Of a stretch of 64,000 nt of DNA, positions 1-7,216 are shown one piece after another; the first letter of the stretch is position 1, and every line of letters begins with the position of its first letter. The notes beneath the pieces are model-generated. The model saw only the letters and a program-made list of their open reading frames with translations, did no database searches and was not told where the DNA came from. The position numbers and the translations under genes were made by a program. The stretch lies in the NCBI RefSeq assembly GCF_030813715.1, contig NZ_JAUSUZ010000001.1, forward strand, positions 6,696,001-6,760,000. The letters are read 5' to 3'. Origin of the DNA: Catenuloplanes indicus (GTDB lineage Bacteria; Actinomycetota; Actinomycetes; Mycobacteriales; Micromonosporaceae).

Positions 1-326
1 CCAAGGCCGATCAGGCGCACCAGGTCCGGCTGCTCGCGGCCGAGCTGGGCGGTTACGGGATCCGGGTCAACGGCATCAACCCGGACGGCGTGGTCCGCGG
101 GTCCGGCATCTTCGCCGGTGGCTGGGGCGCGAAGCGGGCCGCGGTCTACGGCGTGCCGGAGGAGGAGCTGGGCGCCTACTACGCGCAGCGCACGCTGCTC
201 AAGCGCGAGGTGCTGCCGGAGCACGTGGCGAACGCGGTGTTCGTGCTGACCGCGGGCGAGCTGTCGCACACCACCGGCCTGCACGTCCCGGTCGACGCCG
301 GCGTCGCCGCGGCCTTCCTCCGATGA
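1..326 (+). CDS. Bifunctional rhamnulose-1-phosphate aldolase / short-chain dehydrogenase, C-terminal end (partial)
   Basis: The reading frame is open from base 3 to the stop at 324-326; the start lies before the window. The visible 107 residues are the C-terminal end of a short-chain dehydrogenase fold: the GIRVNGINPD strand after the active-site helix, then the variable loop and the closing TGLHVPVDAG segment. The GSGIFAGGWGAKRA loop resembles the dehydrogenase half of the actinobacterial fusion that cleaves rhamnulose-1-phosphate and oxidises lactaldehyde. Overlap of its stop with the rhaB start (ATGA, 323-326) indicates translational coupling in a rhamnose catabolic operon. The aldolase half is not visible, so the fusion is inferred. 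Confidence 0.8.
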   Translation, partial: KADQAHQVRLLAAELGGYGIRVNGINPDGVVRGSGIFAGGWGAKRAAVYGVPEEELGAYYAQRTLLKREVLPEHVANAVFVLTAGELSHTTGLHVPVDAGVAAAFLR

Positions 327-1747
327 CCGCACGGACCTTCGCGGCTGTCGACCTCGGCGCCTCCTCGGGCCGGGTGATCAAGGCGACGCTCGACGGGGCG
401 ACGCTGAGCCTCGACGAGGTGCACCGCTTCCCGAACGAGCCGGTCCGGGTCAACGGCACGCTGCACTGGGACATCCTCGCGCTGTACCGCGGCGTACTGG
501 ACGGGCTGCGCAAGGCCGGGCCGGTGGACAGCATCGGCATCGACTCGTGGGCGGTCGACCACGGCCTGCTGGACGCGACCGGCGCGCTGCTCGGCAACCC
601 GGTGCACTACCGGGACGCGCGCACCACCGGCGTCTGGCGGGACGTGGCCGAGGCGATCGGCGAGGAGCGGCTCTACGGCATCACCGGGCTGCAACAGCTG
701 AACTTCAACACGCTCTACCAGCTGTCGGCCGCGCGTGGCACGCCGGTGCTGGCCGCGGCCCGGCACGTCCTGATGATCCCGGACCTGATCGCGTTCTGGC
801 TCACCGGCGAGATCGGCGCGGAGATCACCAACGCGTCCACGACCCAGCTCTACGACCTGAACAAGCGCGCCTGGTCCACCGAGCTGATCACCGAGGCCGG
901 CCTCGACCCGGGCCTGTTCCCGCCGCTGCGCGAGCCGGGCACGGTGATCGGCCGGGCCCGGGACCTGGCCGGGCAGCCCGCGGTCGTCGCGGTCGGCTCG
1001 CACGACACCGCGTCGGCCGTGGTCGCGGTGCCGGCCGCGGACCCGCACTTCGCGTACATCTCCTGCGGCACCTGGTCGCTGGTCGGCGTGGAGCTGGACC
1101 GGCCGGTGCTCACCGAGGCCAGCCGCGCCGCGAACTTCACCAACGAGGGCGGCGTCGACGGCACGATCCGCTATCTGCGCAACGTGATGGGCCTCTGGCT
1201 GCTCCAGGAGTCCTGCCGCACGTGGGGTTCGCCGGATCTCGCGGAGCTGCTGGACGCCGCGGCCGCACGGGAACCGTTCGTCTCCGTGGTCGACCCGGAC
1301 CACGAGGACTTCCTGGCGCCCGGTGACATGCCGGCCCGGATCGCGGCGTTCTGCCGCCGCACCGGCCAGCCGGTGCCGGCCGACCGGCCCGCGGTGGTGC
1401 GGACCGTCATGGACAGTCTCGCGCTCGCCCACCGGCGGACGGTCCGGGAGGTCGCCGCGCTCTCCGGCACGCGCGTCGACGTGGTGCACATGGTCGGCGG
1501 CGGCGCCCGCAACACGCTGCTCTGCCAGCTCACCGCGGACGCCACCGGCCTGCCGGTGCTGGCCGGGCCGGTCGAGGCAACCGCGCTGGGCAACGTGCTG
1601 GTCCAGGCGCGGGCTGCCGGTGCCGCCGGTCCGGACCTGGCCGCGCTGCGCGCGCTGCTGCGCGACACGCAGCGGCTCACCCGCTATCAGCCGGCCGGCG
1701 ACCCGGCCGCGTGGGCCGCCGCCGTCGCGCGTCTGGGCTTTTCCTGA
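323..1747 (+). CDS. rhaB: Rhamnulokinase RhaB
   Basis: A 474-residue FGGY-family sugar kinase. It phosphorylates L-rhamnulose to rhamnulose-1-phosphate with ATP in the cytoplasm. The N-terminal phosphate-binding motif DLGASSGR is at about residues 10-17, the substrate motif GIDSWAVDHG at about 72-81, the second-lobe CGTWSLVG in the middle, and the adenosine motif GGGARN at about 391-396, in the expected order for the family. Length is normal for RhaB (about 470-490). It overlaps the upstream aldolase/dehydrogenase gene by four bases, so both are probably made from one mRNA. A 9-bp hairpin follows it. Confidence 0.93.
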   Translation: MTARTFAAVDLGASSGRVIKATLDGATLSLDEVHRFPNEPVRVNGTLHWDILALYRGVLDGLRKAGPVDSIGIDSWAVDHGLLDATGALLGNPVHYRDARTTGVWRDVAEAIGEERLYGITGLQQLNFNTLYQLSAARGTPVLAAARHVLMIPDLIAFWLTGEIGAEITNASTTQLYDLNKRAWSTELITEAGLDPGLFPPLREPGTVIGRARDLAGQPAVVAVGSHDTASAVVAVPAADPHFAYISCGTWSLVGVELDRPVLTEASRAANFTNEGGVDGTIRYLRNVMGLWLLQESCRTWGSPDLAELLDAAAAREPFVSVVDPDHEDFLAPGDMPARIAAFCRRTGQPVPADRPAVVRTVMDSLALAHRRTVREVAALSGTRVDVVHMVGGGARNTLLCQLTADATGLPVLAGPVEATALGNVLVQARAAGAAGPDLAALRALLRDTQRLTRYQPAGDPAAWAAAVARLGFS

Positions 1748-1767
1748 CCTGCCCCGGTACGAACGGC

Positions 1768-1809
1768 GACCGCGGCCCGCCCGGCACCGAGACCGAGCGA
1801 GCCGCGGTC
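1768..1809 (+). terminator. Hairpin downstream of rhaB
   Basis: A perfect 9-bp stem, GACCGCGGC (1768-1776) with GCCGCGGTC (1801-1809), lies 20 bases after the rhaB stop. The loop is about 24 bases and there is no clear T-tract. It probably ends the rhamnose operon before the promoter of the next gene. Confidence 0.5.
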
Positions 1810-1828
1810 ATTTCATCGACGTCTGCCG

Positions 1829-1882
1829 TTGCGTAGGCGAAGGGCGCGTTCTATAAACAACGTTATGTGAAAGCGCTCTCTC
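1829..1882 (+). promoter_or_regulatory. Promoter and LacI-type operator of the GH2 gene
   Basis: TTGCGT (1829-1834) and TATAAA (1852-1857) are separated by 17 bases, a good vegetative promoter whose start would fall near 1864. Immediately downstream GAAAGC|GCTCTC (1869-1880) is a near-perfect inverted repeat centred on CG, the hallmark of LacI/GalR-family operators such as actinobacterial CebR/CelR boxes. A bound repressor would block transcription start. The same core occurs twice upstream of the GH53 gene at 36.8 kb. The regulator itself is not in the window. Confidence 0.65.
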
Positions 1883-1908
1883 GTTACCCCACCACTGGGA
1901 GCAGGCCG

Positions 1909-4623
1909 ATGAAGAAGGTCCTGACCTGGCTGGCGACCGCCGTCCTGGCCGCCGGTTCCGCGATCCTGATGTATCCCGGCGCCGCGAACGCCGCGTACAT
2001 CCCGAAGACGCCGCCGCTGTCCACGCCGTGGACCTCGCAGGTGTCGCCGACCCACCCGCTGCCGGAGTACCCGCGCCCGCAGCTGACCCGGCCGGACTGG
2101 CAGAGCCTGAACGGGCAGTGGCAGTTCGCCGCGTCGACGCAGATCACCACGCCGCCGGCCGGGCAGACGCTGGCGGAGACCGTGCTGGTGCCGTACCCGA
2201 TCGAATCCGCGCTCTCCGGGATCATGCGGCACGAGGACACCATGTTCTACAAGCGCACGTTCACCGTGCCGGCGTCCTGGGCCGGGCGGCGCGTGCAGCT
2301 GAACTTCGGCGCGGTCACCTGGCGGGCGAACGTGTGGGTGAACGGCGCCGCCGCGGGCTCGCACACCGGCGGGTACGACGCGTGGTCGCTGGACGTCACG
2401 CCGCACCTGAACGGCGGGACCAACGAGCTCATCGTCGGCGTGCACTCGCCGGTGGACGCGGCCGGCATCCCGCTCGGCAAGCAGCGGCTCAACCCGGGCG
2501 GCATCTTCTACACCGCGGCGTCCGGAATCTGGCAGAGCGTGTGGCTGGAGCCGACCACGCCGGGGCGGATCACCCGGCTGGACACCACTCCGGACGTACC
2601 CGGGCAGGCCCTCGACCTTGATGTGCGGACCGTGAACGCGACCGGTCAGACCGTCACCGCGACCGTCTCCACCGGCGGTACCACGGTGGCGACCGCGTCC
2701 GCGCCGGCCGGCACCCGGCTGCGCATCCCGCTGCCGGGTGCGCGGCTGTGGAGCCCGGACGACCCGTTCCTCTACGACCTGCGCGTCACGCTCTCCGGCG
2801 GCGACAGCGTGGGCGGATATTTCGGCATGCGGTCCGTCTCGACCGCGGTGGTGAACGGGTTCCTCCGGCCGGTGGTGAACGGGCGGTTCTACTTCCAGAT
2901 GGGCACGCTCGACCAGGGCTACTGGCCGGACGGCATCTACACCGCGCCGACCGACGAGGCGCTGCGCTTCGACCTGGAACGGCAGAAGGCGCTCGGCTAC
3001 AACACGGTCCGCAAGCACATCAAGGTCGAACCGGCGCGCTGGTTCTACCACGCGGACCGGCTCGGGCTACTGGTCATGCAGGACATGCCGTCGATGCGTA
3101 CCGGGGTCACGCCGTCCGCGTCCGACCGGGCCAATTTCGAGGACGAGCTGCGGCGGATGATCGACCAGCTGCGCGGGATCACGTCGATCGTGCAGTGGGT
3201 CCCGTTCAACGAGGGCTGGGGCGAGTACGACGAGGCGCGGATCACCGACCTGGTCAAGGCGTACGACCCGACCCGGCTGGTGAACGGCAACTCCGGCTCG
3301 AACTGCTGCGGGCGCGATCCGGGCAACGGCGACGTGGTCGACGATCACATCTACGTCGGCCCGGGTCTCACCCAACCACCGAGCACGACCCGGATCGCGC
3401 AACTCGGCGAGTTCGGCGGGCTCGGGCTGCGGGTGGCCGGGCACGAGTGGTCGCCGGGCAACGGCTTCGGCTACGAGATGGTCGCGGACACGACGGCGCT
3501 CAACCGGCGGTACGTCGAGGTGACGGACACGCTGCAGGGGCTGATCCGGTCGCGCGGGCTGTCCGGGTCGATCTACACCGAGCCGACGGACGTGGAGAAC
3601 GAGGTCAACGGCCTCTACACGTACGACCGGCAGGTCTTCAAGATGAATGTCGATCAGATCCGGGCCGCGCACCTGGCCGTCCAGGGTGCGGCGGCGTGGC
3701 TGCGGCCCGGCGAATCGATCTCGCTCGGCGTGACCACGCCCGGTTTCACGGACCGCTACCTGCGTCACGCGAACTCGCTCGGCGTGACGTCCCCGGTCTC
3801 GTCCGACGCGCTCTCCCGGCAGGACACCACGTTCCGCGTCCGGGCCGGGCTGGCCGGCAGCGGATGCTGGTCGTTCGAGTCCCGCAACTACCCCGGCCGC
3901 TACCTGCGGCACGCGAACTCACGGATCCGGCTGGACGCCACCGACGGTTCCGCGCTGTTCGCCGCGGACGCGACGTTCTGCGCGCGGACCGGGCGGACCG
4001 CCGCGGGCATCTCGTTCGAGGCGTACAACCAGCCCGGCCGGTTCCTGCGGCACTACAACGGCGAGGTGTGGATCGCCGGCCCGGCCGAGAACCCCGCGTC
4101 GTACGCCGCGGACACCACCTGGCAGATCGCGTCCCCGTGGTGGCGCAGCGGCGCCGACCTGACCACCGGCGCGCGGATCTCGCTCGGCGTGACCACGCCC
4201 GGCTTCACCGACCGCTACCTGCGCCACCAGGACTCGCTCGGCGTCACGTCCGTGGTCACGTCCACGTCGGACGCGACCACCCGCGCGGACGCCACGTTCA
4301 CCGTCCGTCCCGGCCTGGCCGACCCGTCCTGCTACTCGCTCGAGTCGGTCAACTACCCCGGCCGCTACCTGCGCCACTCCAACTTCCGCCTCCGCCTCGA
4401 CGCCACCGACGGCGGCACGGTCTTCCCGTGGGACGCCACGTTCTGCGCGGAGCCCGGCACCGGCGGGGTGACGCTGCGGTCGTACAACATGGCCGGCCAC
4501 GCGGTCCGCCACTACTCCGCCCAGGTCTGGATCGCCACCTCCGGCGGCCCGCACACCCCTCAGGACGCCGCAGCCGGCTTCCCCGCCGACACCACATGGC
4601 GGATCGCGGCGCCGCTCGGCTGA
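1909..4623 (+). CDS. Secreted glycoside hydrolase family 2 protein with two AbfB (CBM42-like) modules
   Basis: About 904 residues, exported and cell-free or wall-associated. The chosen ATG at 1909 has GGGAG upstream and opens directly into a signal peptide (KK, hydrophobic run, AANA cleavage); a GTG at 1867 lies inside the operator and is unlikely to be the start. A jelly-roll sugar-binding domain (about 45-230), an Ig-like sandwich and a TIM barrel follow. The acid/base Glu is in FNEGWGEY (about 435) and the nucleophile in GEFGG (about 501), as in GH2 beta-galactosidase-type enzymes. The C-terminal 300 residues are two copies of an AbfB beta-trefoil module (about 602-750 and 754-904), which binds arabinofuranose side chains. 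Substrate is likely arabinogalactan or arabinoxylan; the exact linkage cannot be read. Confidence 0.88.
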   Translation: MKKVLTWLATAVLAAGSAILMYPGAANAAYIPKTPPLSTPWTSQVSPTHPLPEYPRPQLTRPDWQSLNGQWQFAASTQITTPPAGQTLAETVLVPYPIESALSGIMRHEDTMFYKRTFTVPASWAGRRVQLNFGAVTWRANVWVNGAAAGSHTGGYDAWSLDVTPHLNGGTNELIVGVHSPVDAAGIPLGKQRLNPGGIFYTAASGIWQSVWLEPTTPGRITRLDTTPDVPGQALDLDVRTVNATGQTVTATVSTGGTTVATASAPAGTRLRIPLPGARLWSPDDPFLYDLRVTLSGGDSVGGYFGMRSVSTAVVNGFLRPVVNGRFYFQMGTLDQGYWPDGIYTAPTDEALRFDLERQKALGYNTVRKHIKVEPARWFYHADRLGLLVMQDMPSMRTGVTPSASDRANFEDELRRMIDQLRGITSIVQWVPFNEGWGEYDEARITDLVKAYDPTRLVNGNSGSNCCGRDPGNGDVVDDHIYVGPGLTQPPSTTRIAQLGEFGGLGLRVAGHEWSPGNGFGYEMVADTTALNRRYVEVTDTLQGLIRSRGLSGSIYTEPTDVENEVNGLYTYDRQVFKMNVDQIRAAHLAVQGAAAWLRPGESISLGVTTPGFTDRYLRHANSLGVTSPVSSDALSRQDTTFRVRAGLAGSGCWSFESRNYPGRYLRHANSRIRLDATDGSALFAADATFCARTGRTAAGISFEAYNQPGRFLRHYNGEVWIAGPAENPASYAADTTWQIASPWWRSGADLTTGARISLGVTTPGFTDRYLRHQDSLGVTSVVTSTSDATTRADATFTVRPGLADPSCYSLESVNYPGRYLRHSNFRLRLDATDGGTVFPWDATFCAEPGTGGVTLRSYNMAGHAVRHYSAQVWIATSGGPHTPQDAAAGFPADTTWRIAAPLG

Positions 4624-4632
4624 CCCGCTCGT

Positions 4633-4666
4633 AGCTCCGGGCCGCACCCTGTCGCGGGCCGGAGCT
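4633..4666 (+). terminator. Hairpin downstream of the GH2 gene
   Basis: AGCTCCGG (4633-4640) pairs with CCGGAGCT (4659-4666), with an inner CGC/GCG extension, starting 10 bases after the stop codon. No T-tract follows, as is usual in high-GC actinomycetes. Confidence 0.55.
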
Positions 4667-4816
4667 CCGTGAGGCCGATGGGTCAAAACCCGTCGCGGGG
4701 ACGGGCGGGGGACGTTAGCGTGCGGGGGAAGCTCGGAGCGGGAGTGTGGTGACCTATGACCGTCGTCGGTGTGTTCTCAGGGAAGCGATCAGGAGACCGA
4801 GACGACGTGAGGAAGC

Positions 4817-5569
4817 ATGACCGTGGATCTACCGAGGCATTTTGTCATTCGAGAGAGTAGTCATCGGGTTCTGAACCCGATCGAGCCGGCGCAGCTGGCG
4901 ACGCTGGGGGCGGCGCTGCGGCTGCCGGTGGGCGGTACGGTGCTGGATCTGGCCTGTGGCAAGGGCGAGCTGTTGTGCACCTGGGCGCGGGATCACGGGA
5001 TCACCGGCACCGGCGTGGACATCGGCACCGCGTTCCTGGCCGACGCCCGGGAGCGGGCGGCCGGCCTGGGTGTCGCGGACCGCGTCGCCTTCGTGCACGG
5101 CGACGCCGGGGAGTACGTGGCGGCGGAACTGGTGGACGTGGTGGCGTGCATCGGCGCGACCTGGATCGGCGGGGGTACGCCGGGCACGGTGCGGCTGATG
5201 GAGCGGAGCCGGAAACCAAGCGGGATGCTGCTGGTCGGCGACGTGTTCTGGCGGGTGGATCCGCCGCGCGAAGCGGTGGACGCACTGTTCGGGGATCTGC
5301 GCGGCGTGGACTGCCTGCCGCTGCCGGAGTCCGTGGAGCGGTTCCACGCGCTGGGGTACGACGTGGTCGAGTTCGTCGCGGCGGACGAGCGTGGCTGGGA
5401 CCGTTACGTGGCCGCCGGCTGGCTCAGCATGCGGCGGTGGCTGGACGCGAACCCGGACGACGAGCTGGCGCCGGAGATCCGGGCGGAATTGACCCGATCC
5501 CAGCTGCACCATGTGCGCTGGCAGCGGCCGTACCTGGGCTGGGGGACCTTCGCCCTGATGCGCCGGTAG
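4817..5569 (+). CDS. Class I SAM-dependent methyltransferase
   Basis: A 250-residue cytosolic protein starting at an ATG with GTGAGGAAG upstream. The Rossmann SAM-binding motif I is VLDLACGKGELL (about 41-52), followed by the acidic motif II GVDIG and a motif IV region. The C-terminal half has a Trp- and Arg-rich stretch typical of small-molecule methyltransferases. The acceptor cannot be deduced. It stands alone between the GH2 gene and a small conserved gene. Confidence 0.8.
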   Translation: MTVDLPRHFVIRESSHRVLNPIEPAQLATLGAALRLPVGGTVLDLACGKGELLCTWARDHGITGTGVDIGTAFLADARERAAGLGVADRVAFVHGDAGEYVAAELVDVVACIGATWIGGGTPGTVRLMERSRKPSGMLLVGDVFWRVDPPREAVDALFGDLRGVDCLPLPESVERFHALGYDVVEFVAADERGWDRYVAAGWLSMRRWLDANPDDELAPEIRAELTRSQLHHVRWQRPYLGWGTFALMRR

Positions 5570-5664
5570 GCGCTCGGCCGCCGGACGCGGGATCACGGCA
5601 ACCGGCCGTCAAGATCGGTCTGCTAGCCTCTGCGCCGTTCCATTGTGGAAGACCTGGAGGACCC

Positions 5665-5886
5665 ATGGCAGTCACCGGTGATCTGAGCAAGATCGTCGAC
5701 AAGGAGTACCAGGACAAGAGCCTCGAGGAGATCGCGGCCGCGCCGGTCGCGGCCCTCGCCGGCATCAGCGAGACGGGTGCGAAGTACCTGCGCGACGCCC
5801 TGGGCATCAAGACGATCGGCGAGCTCGGCCGGAACAAGTACTTCCGCGCCTCCGCGGCGATCGTCGACCTGCTCGACGCCAAGTAG
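5665..5886 (+). CDS. Small conserved helix-hairpin-helix-like protein
   Basis: A 73-residue protein starting at ATG 5665, preceded by TGGAGGA at good spacing. It resembles a widespread actinobacterial family of about 70-80 residues. The region APVAALAGISETGAKYLRD followed by GIKTIGELG looks like a helix-hairpin-helix fold as found in DNA-binding or protein-interaction modules. No enzyme motif is present and the function is not established. A perfect 14-bp hairpin follows, so it is probably monocistronic. Confidence 0.75.
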   Translation: MAVTGDLSKIVDKEYQDKSLEEIAAAPVAALAGISETGAKYLRDALGIKTIGELGRNKYFRASAAIVDLLDAK

Positions 5887-5892
5887 GAAGAG

Positions 5893-5924
5893 CACGAGGG
5901 GGTACGTGTCCGTACCCCCTCGTG
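5893..5924. terminator. Bidirectional terminator between convergent genes
   Basis: A perfect 14-bp inverted repeat, CACGAGGGGGTACG (5893-5906) with CGTACCCCCTCGTG (5911-5924) and a 4-base loop. It fits in the gap between two converging genes and can act for both strands. There is no long T-tract on either side. Confidence 0.8.
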
Positions 5925-5928
5925 TGTC

Positions 5929-6414
5929 TCACAGCAGAGCCGTGTTCCAGACCTCCGAGGCCTTCTCGTGGGAGCCGACGCCCTCGTGGAAGGCGTCCGC
6001 GATCTTCAGGAACTCCTCGCGTTCGACGTTGTCGAAGCCGAGGAACCGCGGGCGGTGCACGGCGAAACCCTCCCGGTCGGTGTGCGGGCGGTACGGGATG
6101 GCCACCGCCATGGCGCTCCGCTCCGGGAAGTAGGAGACGGCGCGCACGATCAGCGCGTCGATGCGCGGCGTGGCGGCGAGGTGGATGAAACCCTCGACGA
6201 CGAGGGCGGCCCGGGTGGCCGCGAACTCGTTGGACTCGAGCGCATCCTGGCCGTTGCGGACCGAGATGCCCGGGTCGTCGCCGGCGAAACGGGCCATGGC
6301 GCGGTCGCCGTCGGCCTGCTCGTATCCCATCAGCGGGACGAGCTTGTCGCCGGTGGACACGCTCCAGATGGCGTGCGCTGCGAAGAACCCAGCTAAGCGG
6401 GCTGTCTCTTGCAT
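5929..6414 (-). CDS. Conserved hypothetical protein
   Basis: About 161 residues if it starts at the ATG at 6414 (MQETARLAGFFAAHAIW); an upstream in-frame start would give 179 residues, and neither has a clear ribosome binding site. The sequence is soluble, mixed alpha/beta, with no signal peptide and no motif I recognise. Phrases such as SVSTGDKLVPLMGY and the conserved-looking PYRPHTDREGFAVHRP give it a real-gene look with good codon bias. Function unknown. It converges on the small HHH-like gene. Confidence 0.7.
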   Translation of the reverse strand: MQETARLAGFFAAHAIWSVSTGDKLVPLMGYEQADGDRAMARFAGDDPGISVRNGQDALESNEFAATRAALVVEGFIHLAATPRIDALIVRAVSYFPERSAMAVAIPYRPHTDREGFAVHRPRFLGFDNVEREEFLKIADAFHEGVGSHEKASEVWNTALL

Positions 6415-6493
6415 GGCTCGAAAGGATACGGGACCCCGGCTACACCTGACGTTGCGCGCGTTTGTCAAGATGCCGATCCGGGTGAGGTCGAGA

Positions 6494-7039
6494 TCACAAG
6501 TGGCTGACCTCGTTGAACGCCATCAGCGCGGGCGGCCGGCCGGGCCGGTAGAGGATCGTGGTGAGCCCGCAGTTGACCGCGTTCAATCCGAGCCAGCGCG
6601 GCTCCGGCGCGTCCAGCGCGTCCCGGACGAACCAGCCCACGGTGAACGCGTGCGTGACGATCAGCTCGTGCGTCTCGGTCTCGGCCGGCCGCGCGAATCT
6701 GGCCAGGGCCGCGCGGGCCAGTGCTTCGCCGAGCGCGTACTCCTCCTCGGTGACCTCCGCCAGGAAGTCCTGGAACACGCGCGGCAGCGCGGCCCGGTCA
6801 CCGACCGGCGGGACGTAGTCACCACAGACATCGAGTTCCCGCACCGGTACGCCGGGCAGCCGCGACGCGATGATCCGGGCGGTCTCCGCGGCGCGCGGCA
6901 GCGGACCGTGGTGCAGCGACGCGATCGGTAACGCGGCCAGCCGGTCGCCGGTCGCCGCGGCCTGCCGCCGCCCGGTCTCGGTGAGCGCGCCGTCGGCCGC
7001 CTCACCGTGCCGGACCAGGTGCACGTAACGCGCTGTCAT
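6494..7039 (-). CDS. Histidine phosphatase family protein (phosphoglycerate mutase-like)
   Basis: 181 residues from ATG 7039. The catalytic RHGE is at about residues 9-12, right after the first strand (YVHLVRHGEA). The second phosphate-binding arginine lies in the LPRAAETARII helix, and the second catalytic His in ELIVTHAFTVGWF. This is the compact branch-2-like histidine phosphatase layout, acting on a small phosphorylated metabolite or a phosphoprotein; the substrate is unknown. It is transcribed divergently from the AAA-type regulator gene. Confidence 0.85.
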   Translation of the reverse strand: MTARYVHLVRHGEAADGALTETGRRQAAATGDRLAALPIASLHHGPLPRAAETARIIASRLPGVPVRELDVCGDYVPPVGDRAALPRVFQDFLAEVTEEEYALGEALARAALARFARPAETETHELIVTHAFTVGWFVRDALDAPEPRWLGLNAVNCGLTTILYRPGRPPALMAFNEVSHL

Positions 7040-7216
7040 GATGTTGTCTTCATCCCTTTCGGACGGTGGGGTGCACGAAAAGTGACGGCCGCGACCGGGG
7101 ATGATGACTCTGGGTATCTGAAAGCCGAGTTTTCTGTAACCCCCGGTATGACTTTCGGTAGATTGAACCCGATGGCCGGTCACTCTACGGTATGTCGAGT
7201 GAATGCCGTGAGATCA

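Noticed and set aside
1867-1908. GTG 1867 as start of the GH2 gene
   Set aside because: It lies within the operator at the transcription start and gives an N-terminus poorly suited to a signal peptide; ATG 1909 has a ribosome binding site and a standard signal sequence.
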